Below are positions 8,872-15,504 of a DNA stretch of 64,000 bases, one piece after another; position 1 is the first letter of the stretch, and each line of letters starts with the position of its first letter. A program made the position numbers and the translations under genes. The stretch is from Paratractidigestivibacter sp963630635. GTDB taxonomy: Bacteria; Actinomycetota; Coriobacteriia; Coriobacteriales; Atopobiaceae. The stretch spans positions 62,001-126,000 of the forward strand of contig CAVGOA010000003.1 in NCBI GenBank assembly GCA_963630635.1, read 5' to 3'. Below the pieces are notes generated by a model. The model searched no databases. It was not told the origin of the DNA and saw nothing but the letters and a program-made list of their open reading frames with translations.

Positions 8872-8907
8872 CAAAAAGCCGCGCGGCCCCTCGCTGGACC
8901 GCGCGAC
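8872..8907 (-). terminator. Riboswitch expression-platform terminator
   Basis: On the minus strand a 12-bp GC stem (8878-8889 with 8895-8907, G-U pairs included) is followed by TTTTTG. It lies between the cobalamin aptamer and the ribosome site of the surface-protein gene, so bound B12 would be expected to stop transcription here. Confidence 0.85.
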
Positions 8908-8934
8908 CCGTATTCGCCACGCAACCTAACCCCA

Positions 8935-9062
8935 TATTATGGCACGCGCGCGGACGCTCGCCGCTTGCGTGCGCTTCTCTCGGCAGACGCTCTGACTTTC
9001 CGGCTTGACCGGTTCACAGTGGCGGGTCCGTGCGGGAATCTCACCCGGCTTCCCCTGCGTGA
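8935..9062 (-). promoter_or_regulatory. Cobalamin (B12) riboswitch
   Basis: Read on the minus strand, 9055 down to 8988 contains the conserved cobalamin aptamer core: GGGAAGCCGGGTGAGATTCCC, then the B12 box CGGACCCGCCACTGTGA, then AAGCCGGAAAGTCAGA and CTGCC. It is followed by an intrinsic terminator and then the operon. This links the DUF4430/ECF operon to corrinoid supply. Outer boundaries are approximate. Confidence 0.95.
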
Positions 9063-9070
9063 GAAAATCG

Positions 9071-9098
9071 ATATTAAATTCGCAGTTTATCGCACAAA
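9071..9098 (-). promoter_or_regulatory. Possible promoter of the corrinoid-uptake operon
   Basis: On the minus strand TAATAT (9071-9076) is a good -10 hexamer just upstream of the riboswitch. The -35 (TTTGTG near 9093-9098) is weak. From here to the kup start, 9099-9271, I see no other feature except a possible kup -10 (TATACT, 9222-9227). Confidence 0.4.
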
Positions 9099-9271
9099 TT
9101 AGCCTTTGCCCTGCACAAAATGGTCACAAGTACGTAACTATTTTTCCTCGCTGTATTTCGTCTTGCCAAAAGCGCAGGTTGAGGGGCTTTTGTACGCGGG
9201 TCAAAAAACATTCCAAATGGCTATACTGGTTTAGCCCTATTCAGCACGTTTTCATTTGGATTTGGAGTCTC

Positions 9272-11623
9272 ATGGCTGCATCCGCAAAGGACACGGCGGC
9301 TACCGTCCGCGCGCGTCGCGCCAAGAACGCGGGGATCCCGCTTTCGGCGAGCATGATTCTAGTTACCCTCGGCGTGGTCTACGGCGACATTGGCACCAGC
9401 CCGATGTACACCTTGAAGTCCATCGTGGCAAACAACGGCGGCATCGCCACCGTAAGCCAGGACTTGATCGTAGGCGCGCTTTCCCTGGTCATTTGGACCC
9501 TGACCCTGGTCACCACCATCAAGTACGTGGTCATTGCCATGAAGGCAGACAACCACCACGAGGGCGGCATCTTTGCCCTCTACAGCCTGGTGCGCCGCTG
9601 CGGCAAGTGGCTGATCCTTCCCGCCATGGTAGGCGGCGCGGCGCTTTTGGCCGACGGCATCCTGACGCCTGCCGTCACCGTCACCACCGCCATCGAGGGC
9701 CTGCGCACCATCCCGGCAGGCTATGCGCTTCTGGGCGCCGGGCAGTCGCGCGTTGTGATCATCACGATTCTTATCGTGTGCGTGCTGTTTGCCGTGCAGC
9801 GCGCAGGCACCTCGTCGATCGGCAAGGCCTTTGGCCCCATCATGACGCTGTGGTTCTTGTTCCTGGGCGGCGCGGGTCTTCTCAACATGTTCAGCAACCC
9901 CGTGGTGCTCAAGGCCTTGAACCCCATCTATGGAATCCAGTTCTTAGTGAGCCCCGTCAACAAGAGCGGGCTGCAGGTCATGGGCTATGTCTTCTTGGCC
10001 ACCACCGGCGCCGAGGCCCTGTACTCCGACATGGGCCACGTGGGCAAGTCCAACATCTACGTGTCTTGGCCCTTCGTCAAGGCTTGCCTGATCTTGAACT
10101 ACCTGGGCCAGGGTGCCTGGCTGCTTAGCTGCAACCCGGCCGACCCCGCGCTTTCTGGCGTGGTCAACCCCTTCTACCAGATGCTGCCCGAGATGCTGCG
10201 CCCGTTTGCCATCGTGCTTTCTGCCGTGGCGGCCATCATCGCCTCGCAGGCGCTGATCACGGGTTCGTATACCCTGGTCTCCGAGGCCGTGCGCCTGGAC
10301 CTCATGCCCCACATGCGCATCAACTACCCGTCCGAGACCAAGGGTCAGCTCTACATCCCGCTGGTAAACAACATCATGTGGGTAGGCACGATCTTCATCA
10401 TTTTGCTGTTCCAGACCTCGGAGCGCATGGAGGCCGCCTACGGCCTGGCAATCACCGTCACCATGCTGATGACTACCACGCTTCTTACCAGCTACCTGGC
10501 CTTTGTTCGCAAGAAGCCGGCTGGCGCGGCCCTGTTTGCCGTCATCTTTGGCGCGATCGAGATTATGTTCTTTGCCTCGTGCCTCACCATGTTCTTTGAT
10601 GGCGGCTACGTCATGATCATCTTGGCTGCGGCCCTCTTCATCGTAATGTACGTCTGGCGCCGCGGCACCGCCATCGAGCGCACCCAGACGGTCTTCCTGC
10701 CCGTGGACAAGTACCTGGACCAGCTCTTTGACCTCTCGCACGACGAGGACTATCCCCTGCTGGCCGACAACCTGGTGTTTCTCACCAACGACTCGTCCTT
10801 TGACAAGCTGGACCGCGACGTTTTGTACTCGATCCTGGACAAGCGCCCCAAGCGCGCCAAGGCCTACTACTTCCTTAACGTCCAGGTGACCGACGAGCCC
10901 TTCACGCACGAGTACATCGTCAACAACTTTGACACCGATTTCCTCTTTAAGATCCAGCTGCGCCTGGGCTTCAAGGTCAACCAGCGCGTGAACACCTACC
11001 TGTACCAGATCGTGGCCGACCTGGTGGAGAACAACCAGATCGCCTCGCAAAACCACAAGTACTCGATCTACCGCGAGCACTCCAACGTGGGCGACTTCCG
11101 TTTTTGCCTGATTCGCAAGGTTGTTTCTCCCGAGACGGACATGCGCGGCTTTGACCAGCGCGTCATGGAGTTCAAGTACCTCATTCGCCGTATGTGCGGC
11201 AGCCCCGCCAAGTGGTACGGCCTTGAGAGCTCGAGCATCATCTTTGAGTACGTGCCGCTGTTCTCTAAGACCAAGCGCCAGCACAAGCTTACCCGCGTCC
11301 AGATGGCCGACGCAGCGCCGTCTTCGCCCAAGCGCCTGGTAGCCACCACCGTCGAGGCCGCACAGGCCGCAGCCGCCGCCGAGCCCGTTGTCGAGGACGA
11401 GGACGACAACAACGACCTCTTCTCTTCTGCGATGCGCCACAAGCGCATGGAGTACGTCCGCGAGGCCGGCAAGACCCTCCTAGGCGGCGACACCGCCAGC
11501 TTCAAGCCCCTGGTCCTGAACGACGACGATGAGGACGACGCCGATGAGGCTGATGAGCCCCTGGCCTCCGACGCCGACAACACCACCGCCCCCGCGCCGC
11601 AAGCGCCCAACGACTCTCAATAA
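9272..11623 (+). CDS. kup: KUP/HAK family potassium uptake permease
   Basis: A 783-residue K+/H+ symporter of the cytoplasmic membrane. The family motif GDIGTSPMYTLKS is at about 38-50, followed by about 12 transmembrane segments up to residue 460 and a large cytoplasmic C-terminal domain. The last 100 residues are acidic and low in complexity, an extension beyond typical Kup (about 620-630 residues). The ATG at 9272 has GGAG upstream and gives the expected short N-terminus; the frame is open further upstream into riboswitch DNA. It is divergent from the corrinoid operon and ends in a strong terminator. Confidence 0.95.
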   Translation: MAASAKDTAATVRARRAKNAGIPLSASMILVTLGVVYGDIGTSPMYTLKSIVANNGGIATVSQDLIVGALSLVIWTLTLVTTIKYVVIAMKADNHHEGGIFALYSLVRRCGKWLILPAMVGGAALLADGILTPAVTVTTAIEGLRTIPAGYALLGAGQSRVVIITILIVCVLFAVQRAGTSSIGKAFGPIMTLWFLFLGGAGLLNMFSNPVVLKALNPIYGIQFLVSPVNKSGLQVMGYVFLATTGAEALYSDMGHVGKSNIYVSWPFVKACLILNYLGQGAWLLSCNPADPALSGVVNPFYQMLPEMLRPFAIVLSAVAAIIASQALITGSYTLVSEAVRLDLMPHMRINYPSETKGQLYIPLVNNIMWVGTIFIILLFQTSERMEAAYGLAITVTMLMTTTLLTSYLAFVRKKPAGAALFAVIFGAIEIMFFASCLTMFFDGGYVMIILAAALFIVMYVWRRGTAIERTQTVFLPVDKYLDQLFDLSHDEDYPLLADNLVFLTNDSSFDKLDRDVLYSILDKRPKRAKAYYFLNVQVTDEPFTHEYIVNNFDTDFLFKIQLRLGFKVNQRVNTYLYQIVADLVENNQIASQNHKYSIYREHSNVGDFRFCLIRKVVSPETDMRGFDQRVMEFKYLIRRMCGSPAKWYGLESSSIIFEYVPLFSKTKRQHKLTRVQMADAAPSSPKRLVATTVEAAQAAAAAEPVVEDEDDNNDLFSSAMRHKRMEYVREAGKTLLGGDTASFKPLVLNDDDEDDADEADEPLASDADNTTAPAPQAPNDSQ

Positions 11624-11664
11624 TCCCTTTTTCACTACAGACCCGTCCCACCCTTGGACCAACA

Positions 11665-11730
11665 AAGCCCCGGTTGCAGAACGACCTGCAACCGGGGCTT
11701 CTTAGTTTGCGGGGCAACGCCCCGCCAAAC
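11665..11730 (+). terminator. Terminator of kup, with a second hairpin
   Basis: A 14-bp stem (arms AAGCCCCGGTTGCA and TGCAACCGGGGCTT, 11665-11700) is followed by CTTAGTTT. A second hairpin (11705-11730, arms GTTTGCGGGGC and GCCCCGCCAAAC) directly follows. Confidence 0.8.
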
Positions 11731-11733
11731 GCA

Positions 11734-11847
11734 GGGGTGGCCTGGATTTTGTCGATGGCGCAGTTCCGCATGAGCCGGACGTGACTTAATGTCACGTCCG
11801 TGCGAATCAGGACTGTTTGAGCACAGCGACAAAATCCAGGCCACCCC
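11734..11847 (+). repeat. Structured palindromic element, copy A
   Basis: A perfect 21-bp outer stem (11734-11754 with 11827-11847) encloses an inner hairpin with a 10-bp stem (11776-11785 with 11791-11800) and loop TTAAT. The unpaired blocks AGTTCCGCATGAGC, TGCGA and AGGACTGT are shared exactly with copy B at 47592-47717 (read on the minus strand), while outer and inner stem sequences differ but stay paired. It lies between the convergent kup and citrate synthase genes. No open frame lies inside. Confidence 0.8.
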
Positions 11848-11876
11848 GGACAAGCACGACGAGCCCTTCTCGCCGC

Positions 11877-13328
11877 CTACCTCAAGCTCATGGGAACGTA
11901 CTCCCCGTCCCCCATCACCGAGTTGTACGCCGGCCGAATGATGCGCCCCGCTCCGTACAGCTCTTCCATGCGGTGGGCGGTCCACCCCGCTAGGCGCGCC
12001 ATGGCGAATATCGCCGTGTACATGTCCTGCGGGATGCCCAGCATCGAGTAGATGAAGCCCGTGTAGAGGTCGATGTTGGCGCAGACCGGCTTGGTCGTGC
12101 CCTTGACGTCGCGCATGACCTGGGGGCCGAGCTTCTCGATGTTCTCAAGAAGCTGCAGCTTGCGCTGGCGGCCCTTGGCCTCGGCGAGCTTGCGGGCGTA
12201 CTTCTTGATGATGACGGCGCGCGGGTCGCTTAGGGTGTAGACCGCGTGACCCAGGCCGTAGATAAGGCCGCTGCCGTCGAACTCGTAACCCTGGACAACG
12301 CGGGTGAGGTAGCTGGCCACCTGGTCCTCGCTGGTCCAATCGTCGATCTTCTCGGACGCGTCTTCGATCATTGCGCCAACCTTGGCGTTTGCGCCGCCGT
12401 GCTTGGGGCCCTTGAGCGAGCCGATGGCAGCCGCGTAGGCCGAGTAGGCGTCGGTGCCAGACGAGGAGAGGACGCGCGTGGTGAAGGTGGAGTTGTTGCC
12501 GCCGCCGTGTTCGGCGTGGAGCATGAGCATGACGTCCAAGAGCATGGCCTCGTCGTGGGTGAAGCCCTGGTCGCCGCGAAGGACGTCGAGCAGGGTCTCG
12601 GCCATCGAGAAGCCCTCGCAGGGAGGCGGGACCAGCAGCTTGGTGCCGGTGGCCGAGGCCACGGCAGCCTCGTGCGCCACCGCGGCGGTGCGGGGCCAGC
12701 GGCCAAGGAGCGAGAGGGCCACGTCGATCTCGTGCGTAGGCGTGGTGTCGTCGGGCGTGGGATCGAAGGAGTACAGCAGCAGGGTCGCGCGTTGCAGGAC
12801 GTTCATGATGTTTTGGCTGTACGTCGTGCGCGGGAAGATGTGCAGGAAGCCCTCGGGGAGCTGGCGGCGAGAATCAATGCGGGCCTTGAAGTCGCTAAGC
12901 TCGTCTGCCGTGGGAAGCGAGCCGGTCATGAGGAGATAGGCTACTTCTTCGTAGCCAAAGCGGTCCTCTGCCTGGGCGTTGTCGATAAGGTCGGCGATGT
13001 GGTAGCCGCGATAGATCAGGTCGCCTTCGTCTGGCACGACGCCGTTGTTGGTCTTGTTGTAGCCGTGAACGTTAGAGATGGTCGTGAGGCCCACCAGCAC
13101 GCCCGAGCCGTCGGCGTTGCGCAGACCGCGCTTGACGTCGTACTTCTCGTAAAGCTCCTGCGGGACAACGTCGACCTCTTTGAAGCCCTGATAGAGCTTC
13201 TCGGCAACCGGCGGAATTCCCATGCCCACAGAAGGCATGGGATAGGCGTCCGCCACATGGGTCATGGCCGAGGTATCGAGCGAGCTTAAGCTGGGGCCAA
13301 TACCTTTGATACCGAAGTTAGACAACAC
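11877..13328 (-). CDS. gltA: Citrate synthase
   Basis: Condenses acetyl-CoA and oxaloacetate to citrate, giving 2-oxoglutarate and glutamate precursors. The 483-residue chain carries the catalytic regions HAEHGGGNNS (His at about 274), GLGHAVYTLSDPR (His at about 361) and the aspartate region NIDLYTGFIYSMLG. An N-terminal extension of about 40 residues precedes the conserved fold. The annotated start is GTG at 13328, but GGAGG lies only two bases away; the next codon, TTG, has better spacing, so the true start may be one codon later. It follows the ACT-protein gene by 57 bases on the same strand. Confidence 0.95.
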   Translation of the reverse strand: MLSNFGIKGIGPSLSSLDTSAMTHVADAYPMPSVGMGIPPVAEKLYQGFKEVDVVPQELYEKYDVKRGLRNADGSGVLVGLTTISNVHGYNKTNNGVVPDEGDLIYRGYHIADLIDNAQAEDRFGYEEVAYLLMTGSLPTADELSDFKARIDSRRQLPEGFLHIFPRTTYSQNIMNVLQRATLLLYSFDPTPDDTTPTHEIDVALSLLGRWPRTAAVAHEAAVASATGTKLLVPPPCEGFSMAETLLDVLRGDQGFTHDEAMLLDVMLMLHAEHGGGNNSTFTTRVLSSSGTDAYSAYAAAIGSLKGPKHGGANAKVGAMIEDASEKIDDWTSEDQVASYLTRVVQGYEFDGSGLIYGLGHAVYTLSDPRAVIIKKYARKLAEAKGRQRKLQLLENIEKLGPQVMRDVKGTTKPVCANIDLYTGFIYSMLGIPQDMYTAIFAMARLAGWTAHRMEELYGAGRIIRPAYNSVMGDGEYVPMSLR

Positions 13329-13385
13329 AGCCTCCTTAAAAGGGACGCCAGCGCGGCAGGCGCGGCGCGGGGCGGGGCTTGCGGG

Positions 13386-13679
13386 TTACAGGCGGTACAT
13401 GAACTTAAAGACCTCTTCGCGCTGAAGGGTGATCTGGACGCCCAGGGTGCCGGACAGCTGGTCAAGGGCGGCCTTGAGGGAGGCGAACTCGGTGCCCTCG
13501 CCCAGCTCGACCAGCATGGTCATGGTGAAGATGCCCTGCAGAATGGTCTGGGAGATGTCCAGGATGTTGGCCTCGCGGCCGGCCAGCTCGCCGGTCACGG
13601 CGGCGACGATGCCCGGGCGGTCGCTACCCAAGACGGTGATGATCGCGCGGTTGGTGGACTCGTTTTGCTCGGCAGCCAT
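13386..13679 (-). CDS. ACT domain protein (UPF0237-like)
   Basis: A 97-residue protein that is almost entirely one ACT domain (residues about 11-85; VLGSDRPGIVAAVTGELAGREANILDISQ). ACT domains bind small ligands, usually amino acids, and control partner enzymes. Small stand-alone ACT proteins of the UPF0237 group have this length. AAGGAG precedes the ATG. It lies directly upstream of citrate synthase in the same direction, which suggests co-transcription and perhaps sensing of an amino acid made from 2-oxoglutarate. That link is inference. Confidence 0.88.
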   Translation of the reverse strand: MAAEQNESTNRAIITVLGSDRPGIVAAVTGELAGREANILDISQTILQGIFTMTMLVELGEGTEFASLKAALDQLSGTLGVQITLQREEVFKFMYRL

Positions 13680-13777
13680 GCTTTCTCCTTAGGTGTCTAA
13701 AGCATAAGGGTAGAAATTGAATCATACCCAATAGGGGCTGGCGGGCGGCGCGAGTGGCGCAACTTGATACACAACGG

Positions 13778-14260
13778 TTATTTGTTGGTTTCCTCAAACA
13801 GGGCGATAACGTCTTCCTGCGAGCAGTCCAGAGCGCACGATAGCTCTTCGAGCGAGCGGGCGCGGGCCTGCTTGAGGATGCGCTCGTAGGCCACGGGGGC
13901 CTTCTTGTTCTTCTCCTGCGCGGCGGCAATCTTGGCCGTTATGGTCTTGACCACGCGAACCGAGTCCTGGCACGAGCCGTTGCGGATCTCTTTCTTGTAG
14001 TGCTCTTCTTCAAGCGCGACGGAGCGATCGCTGTAGCCGTCGAGATCCATCTGGGGGTAGTTCTCGATGACGCTGCGGGCTTCTGCGCGGGTAAGGATCG
14101 GGCGCAGGCGCGACTCGGAGGCCACAGGGTAACTGATGTGCATGGGGCGCGGTTGGCCCATGGGAAGCAGCTGGTAGGTGGCGGTTGCTCCCTGGGTCAC
14201 ATCCTCTACCCTGCAGACTCCCTGACCCGGATGCACAACGTACTCGCCAACCTGATACAT
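13778..14260 (-). CDS. CarD family transcriptional regulator
   Basis: A 160-residue CarD/CdnL protein. The N-terminal RNA-polymerase-interacting domain (MYQVGEYVVHPGQGVCRVED) is followed by a helical DNA-binding domain. Members bind the beta subunit and stabilise open complexes at many promoters, including rRNA promoters. The ATG at 14258-14260 is chosen because the domain starts there and GGGAG lies upstream; the frame is open 64 codons further with no similarity. Its promoter region carries an inverted repeat (see the site at 14287-14329). Confidence 0.92.
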   Translation of the reverse strand: MYQVGEYVVHPGQGVCRVEDVTQGATATYQLLPMGQPRPMHISYPVASESRLRPILTRAEARSVIENYPQMDLDGYSDRSVALEEEHYKKEIRNGSCQDSVRVVKTITAKIAAAQEKNKKAPVAYERILKQARARSLEELSCALDCSQEDVIALFEETNK

Positions 14261-14286
14261 GCTGTTTTCTCCCTTCTCGTGACACA

Positions 14287-14329
14287 AGTATACACCTGTG
14301 GGTAAGCGGGCTTTACAAAATCCACAGGT
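14287..14329 (-). promoter_or_regulatory. carD promoter region with inverted repeat
   Basis: On the minus strand TATACT (14287-14292) is a likely -10. Immediately upstream, 8-bp arms ACCTGTGG (14294-14301) and CCACAGGT (14322-14329) flank a 20-bp spacer that would cover the -35 region. An operator is a reasonable guess. Confidence 0.4.
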
Positions 14330-14404
14330 AGAAGGTAGTGGAGCATGCATAACGCAACACGCGTTAGTTCGAGGTTTTATACCGCTATGACCGCGGTGCC
14401 CCGG

Positions 14405-14534
14405 CGGACAAAATTCAAACTTGTCGGTGGGTTTCTCGCCAAAAGCGGGCAATTCGAGAGCTTATCGGCGCCGACAACCTCTTAAATTGTCCGGATTTGA
14501 CGCCTGCCCCACCGACAACCTCCAAAATTGTCCG
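14405..14534. repeat. Three-copy intergenic repeat (CGGACAA...TTGTCGG)
   Basis: Copies at 14405-14431 (one strand) and at 14471-14494 and 14507-14534 (opposite strand) share the ends CGGACAA and TTGTCGG around an AT-rich centre. The outer two can pair over about 27 bases. It fills the gap between carD and the cyclophilin stop codon. Confidence 0.65.
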
Positions 14535-14538
14535 GGCG

Positions 14539-15240
14539 CTAGTCGACGACGGTGATCTTAGTGATGACAGGCTGGTTTGCGGCGGCTACAGTGCCGTTCG
14601 AGTCCTCTACCTGGACCTTCTCGCAAATCGCGTCGACGACCTCGATGCCCGAGGTCACGCTGCCAAAGGCGGCGTACTGGCCGTCCAGGCTTGTGGTGGT
14701 CTTGTGCATGATGAAGAACTGCGAGCTGCCCGAGTCGTAGGCCGACGAGCGCGCCATCGAGATGGTGCCGCGCACGTGGCTGATGGGGTTCTCGACGCCG
14801 TTCTTAGAGAACTCGCCCTTGATGTTTTGGCTGGAGCCGCCCGTGCCGTCTCCGTTGGGGTCCCCGCCTTGGATCATGAAGCCGCTGATGATGCGGTGGA
14901 AGGTAAGGCCGTCATAAAAGCCCTGGTTGGCCAGGTTGCAGAAGTTCGAGACGGTGATAGGGGCCACGTTGGCGTTGAGGGCCAGCTCGATGGTGCCGTA
15001 GTCGGCAACCTCGATGGTCGCGTGGTGGATGCCGCTGGCGTAGGCGTCGTCGGAGGACACAGAATCGATGACCGATGAGTTAGAAGCCGAAGTCGTGGTC
15101 GTGGACTCGCTGGACGTGGTCTTCTCGCTGGATGAAGACGACCCGGATGTCGACGAACCCGAGCAGGCAGAAAGCCCGGCGGCTGCGAAGGCGGCGAGAG
15201 GGGCGGCAAGGCAGAAAGAGCGACGCGAGAGCTGCGGCAT
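14539..15240 (-). CDS. Cyclophilin-type peptidyl-prolyl isomerase, Tat-type lipoprotein
   Basis: A 233-residue exported foldase. It starts with a twin-arginine motif (LSRRSFCLAA) and a lipobox (LSAC), followed by a Ser/Thr linker (about 30-60) and a cyclophilin domain with FHRIISGFMIQGGDP and the GSSQFFI active-site strand. It should catalyse proline isomerisation in proteins folding outside the membrane. The ATG at 15238-15240 has AAGGGA upstream and gives the complete signal peptide. It is divergent from the beta-helix exoprotein at 15505. Confidence 0.93.
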   Translation of the reverse strand: MPQLSRRSFCLAAPLAAFAAAGLSACSGSSTSGSSSSSEKTTSSESTTTTSASNSSVIDSVSSDDAYASGIHHATIEVADYGTIELALNANVAPITVSNFCNLANQGFYDGLTFHRIISGFMIQGGDPNGDGTGGSSQNIKGEFSKNGVENPISHVRGTISMARSSAYDSGSSQFFIMHKTTTSLDGQYAAFGSVTSGIEVVDAICEKVQVEDSNGTVAAANQPVITKITVVD

Positions 15241-15401
15241 GGGTGAATCCCTTCTGTGACGGTTTTCTCCCCACCTTACCACCTCTTGCCTTTAAGGTTG
15301 TGTTTAGCCTGCTTAACTGCCTGTTCAACGATTTGCTGTGTGTTTGCACAGGCCGCGCGCCGTGCATACGCCGTCGGCGGCGGGGCGATACTTGCAGCAA
15401 C

Positions 15402-15483
15402 GGGACGGTCGCGAAGGGTATTTCTCCTCTTCCCTTCTAAGGTCGCACTCCCCTGTTGGCCCTTAGCCCCTCGCGACCGCCCC
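15402..15483 (+). promoter_or_regulatory. Structured 5' leader of the exoprotein gene
   Basis: Arms GGGACGGTCGCGAAGGG (15402-15418) and CCCCTCGCGACCGCCCC (15467-15483) match at 15 of 17 positions and enclose 48 bases rich in C and T. The right arm ends 10 bases before the AAAAGGAG ribosome site, so the stem could influence translation. No terminator T-run follows. Confidence 0.45.
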
Positions 15484-15504
15484 GACGTCAAAAAGGAGAA
15501 GACC

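Noticed and set aside
7202..8929. A 575-codon open frame antisense to the DUF4430 surface protein.
   Set aside because: It is a mirror of the real gene and runs into the riboswitch leader; its Val/Gly/Leu-rich translation has no domain pattern.
9101..9271. A c-di-AMP riboswitch upstream of kup.
   Set aside because: The conserved ydaO-type sequence blocks are not present.
9944..11440. A 498-codon open frame antisense to kup.
   Set aside because: Kup is unmistakable on the plus strand; the antisense frame is low in complexity and has no start signals.
11734..11847. The palindromic element as an integron attC site or group II intron domain V.
   Set aside because: It lacks the attC core ends and extrahelical bases, has perfect rather than imperfect stems, and lacks the AGC triad and GNRA loop of domain V.
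11734..11847. The palindromic element as an invertible DNA switch.
   Set aside because: The terminal inverted repeats of the two copies have unrelated sequence, no invertase gene is nearby and no promoter lies inside.
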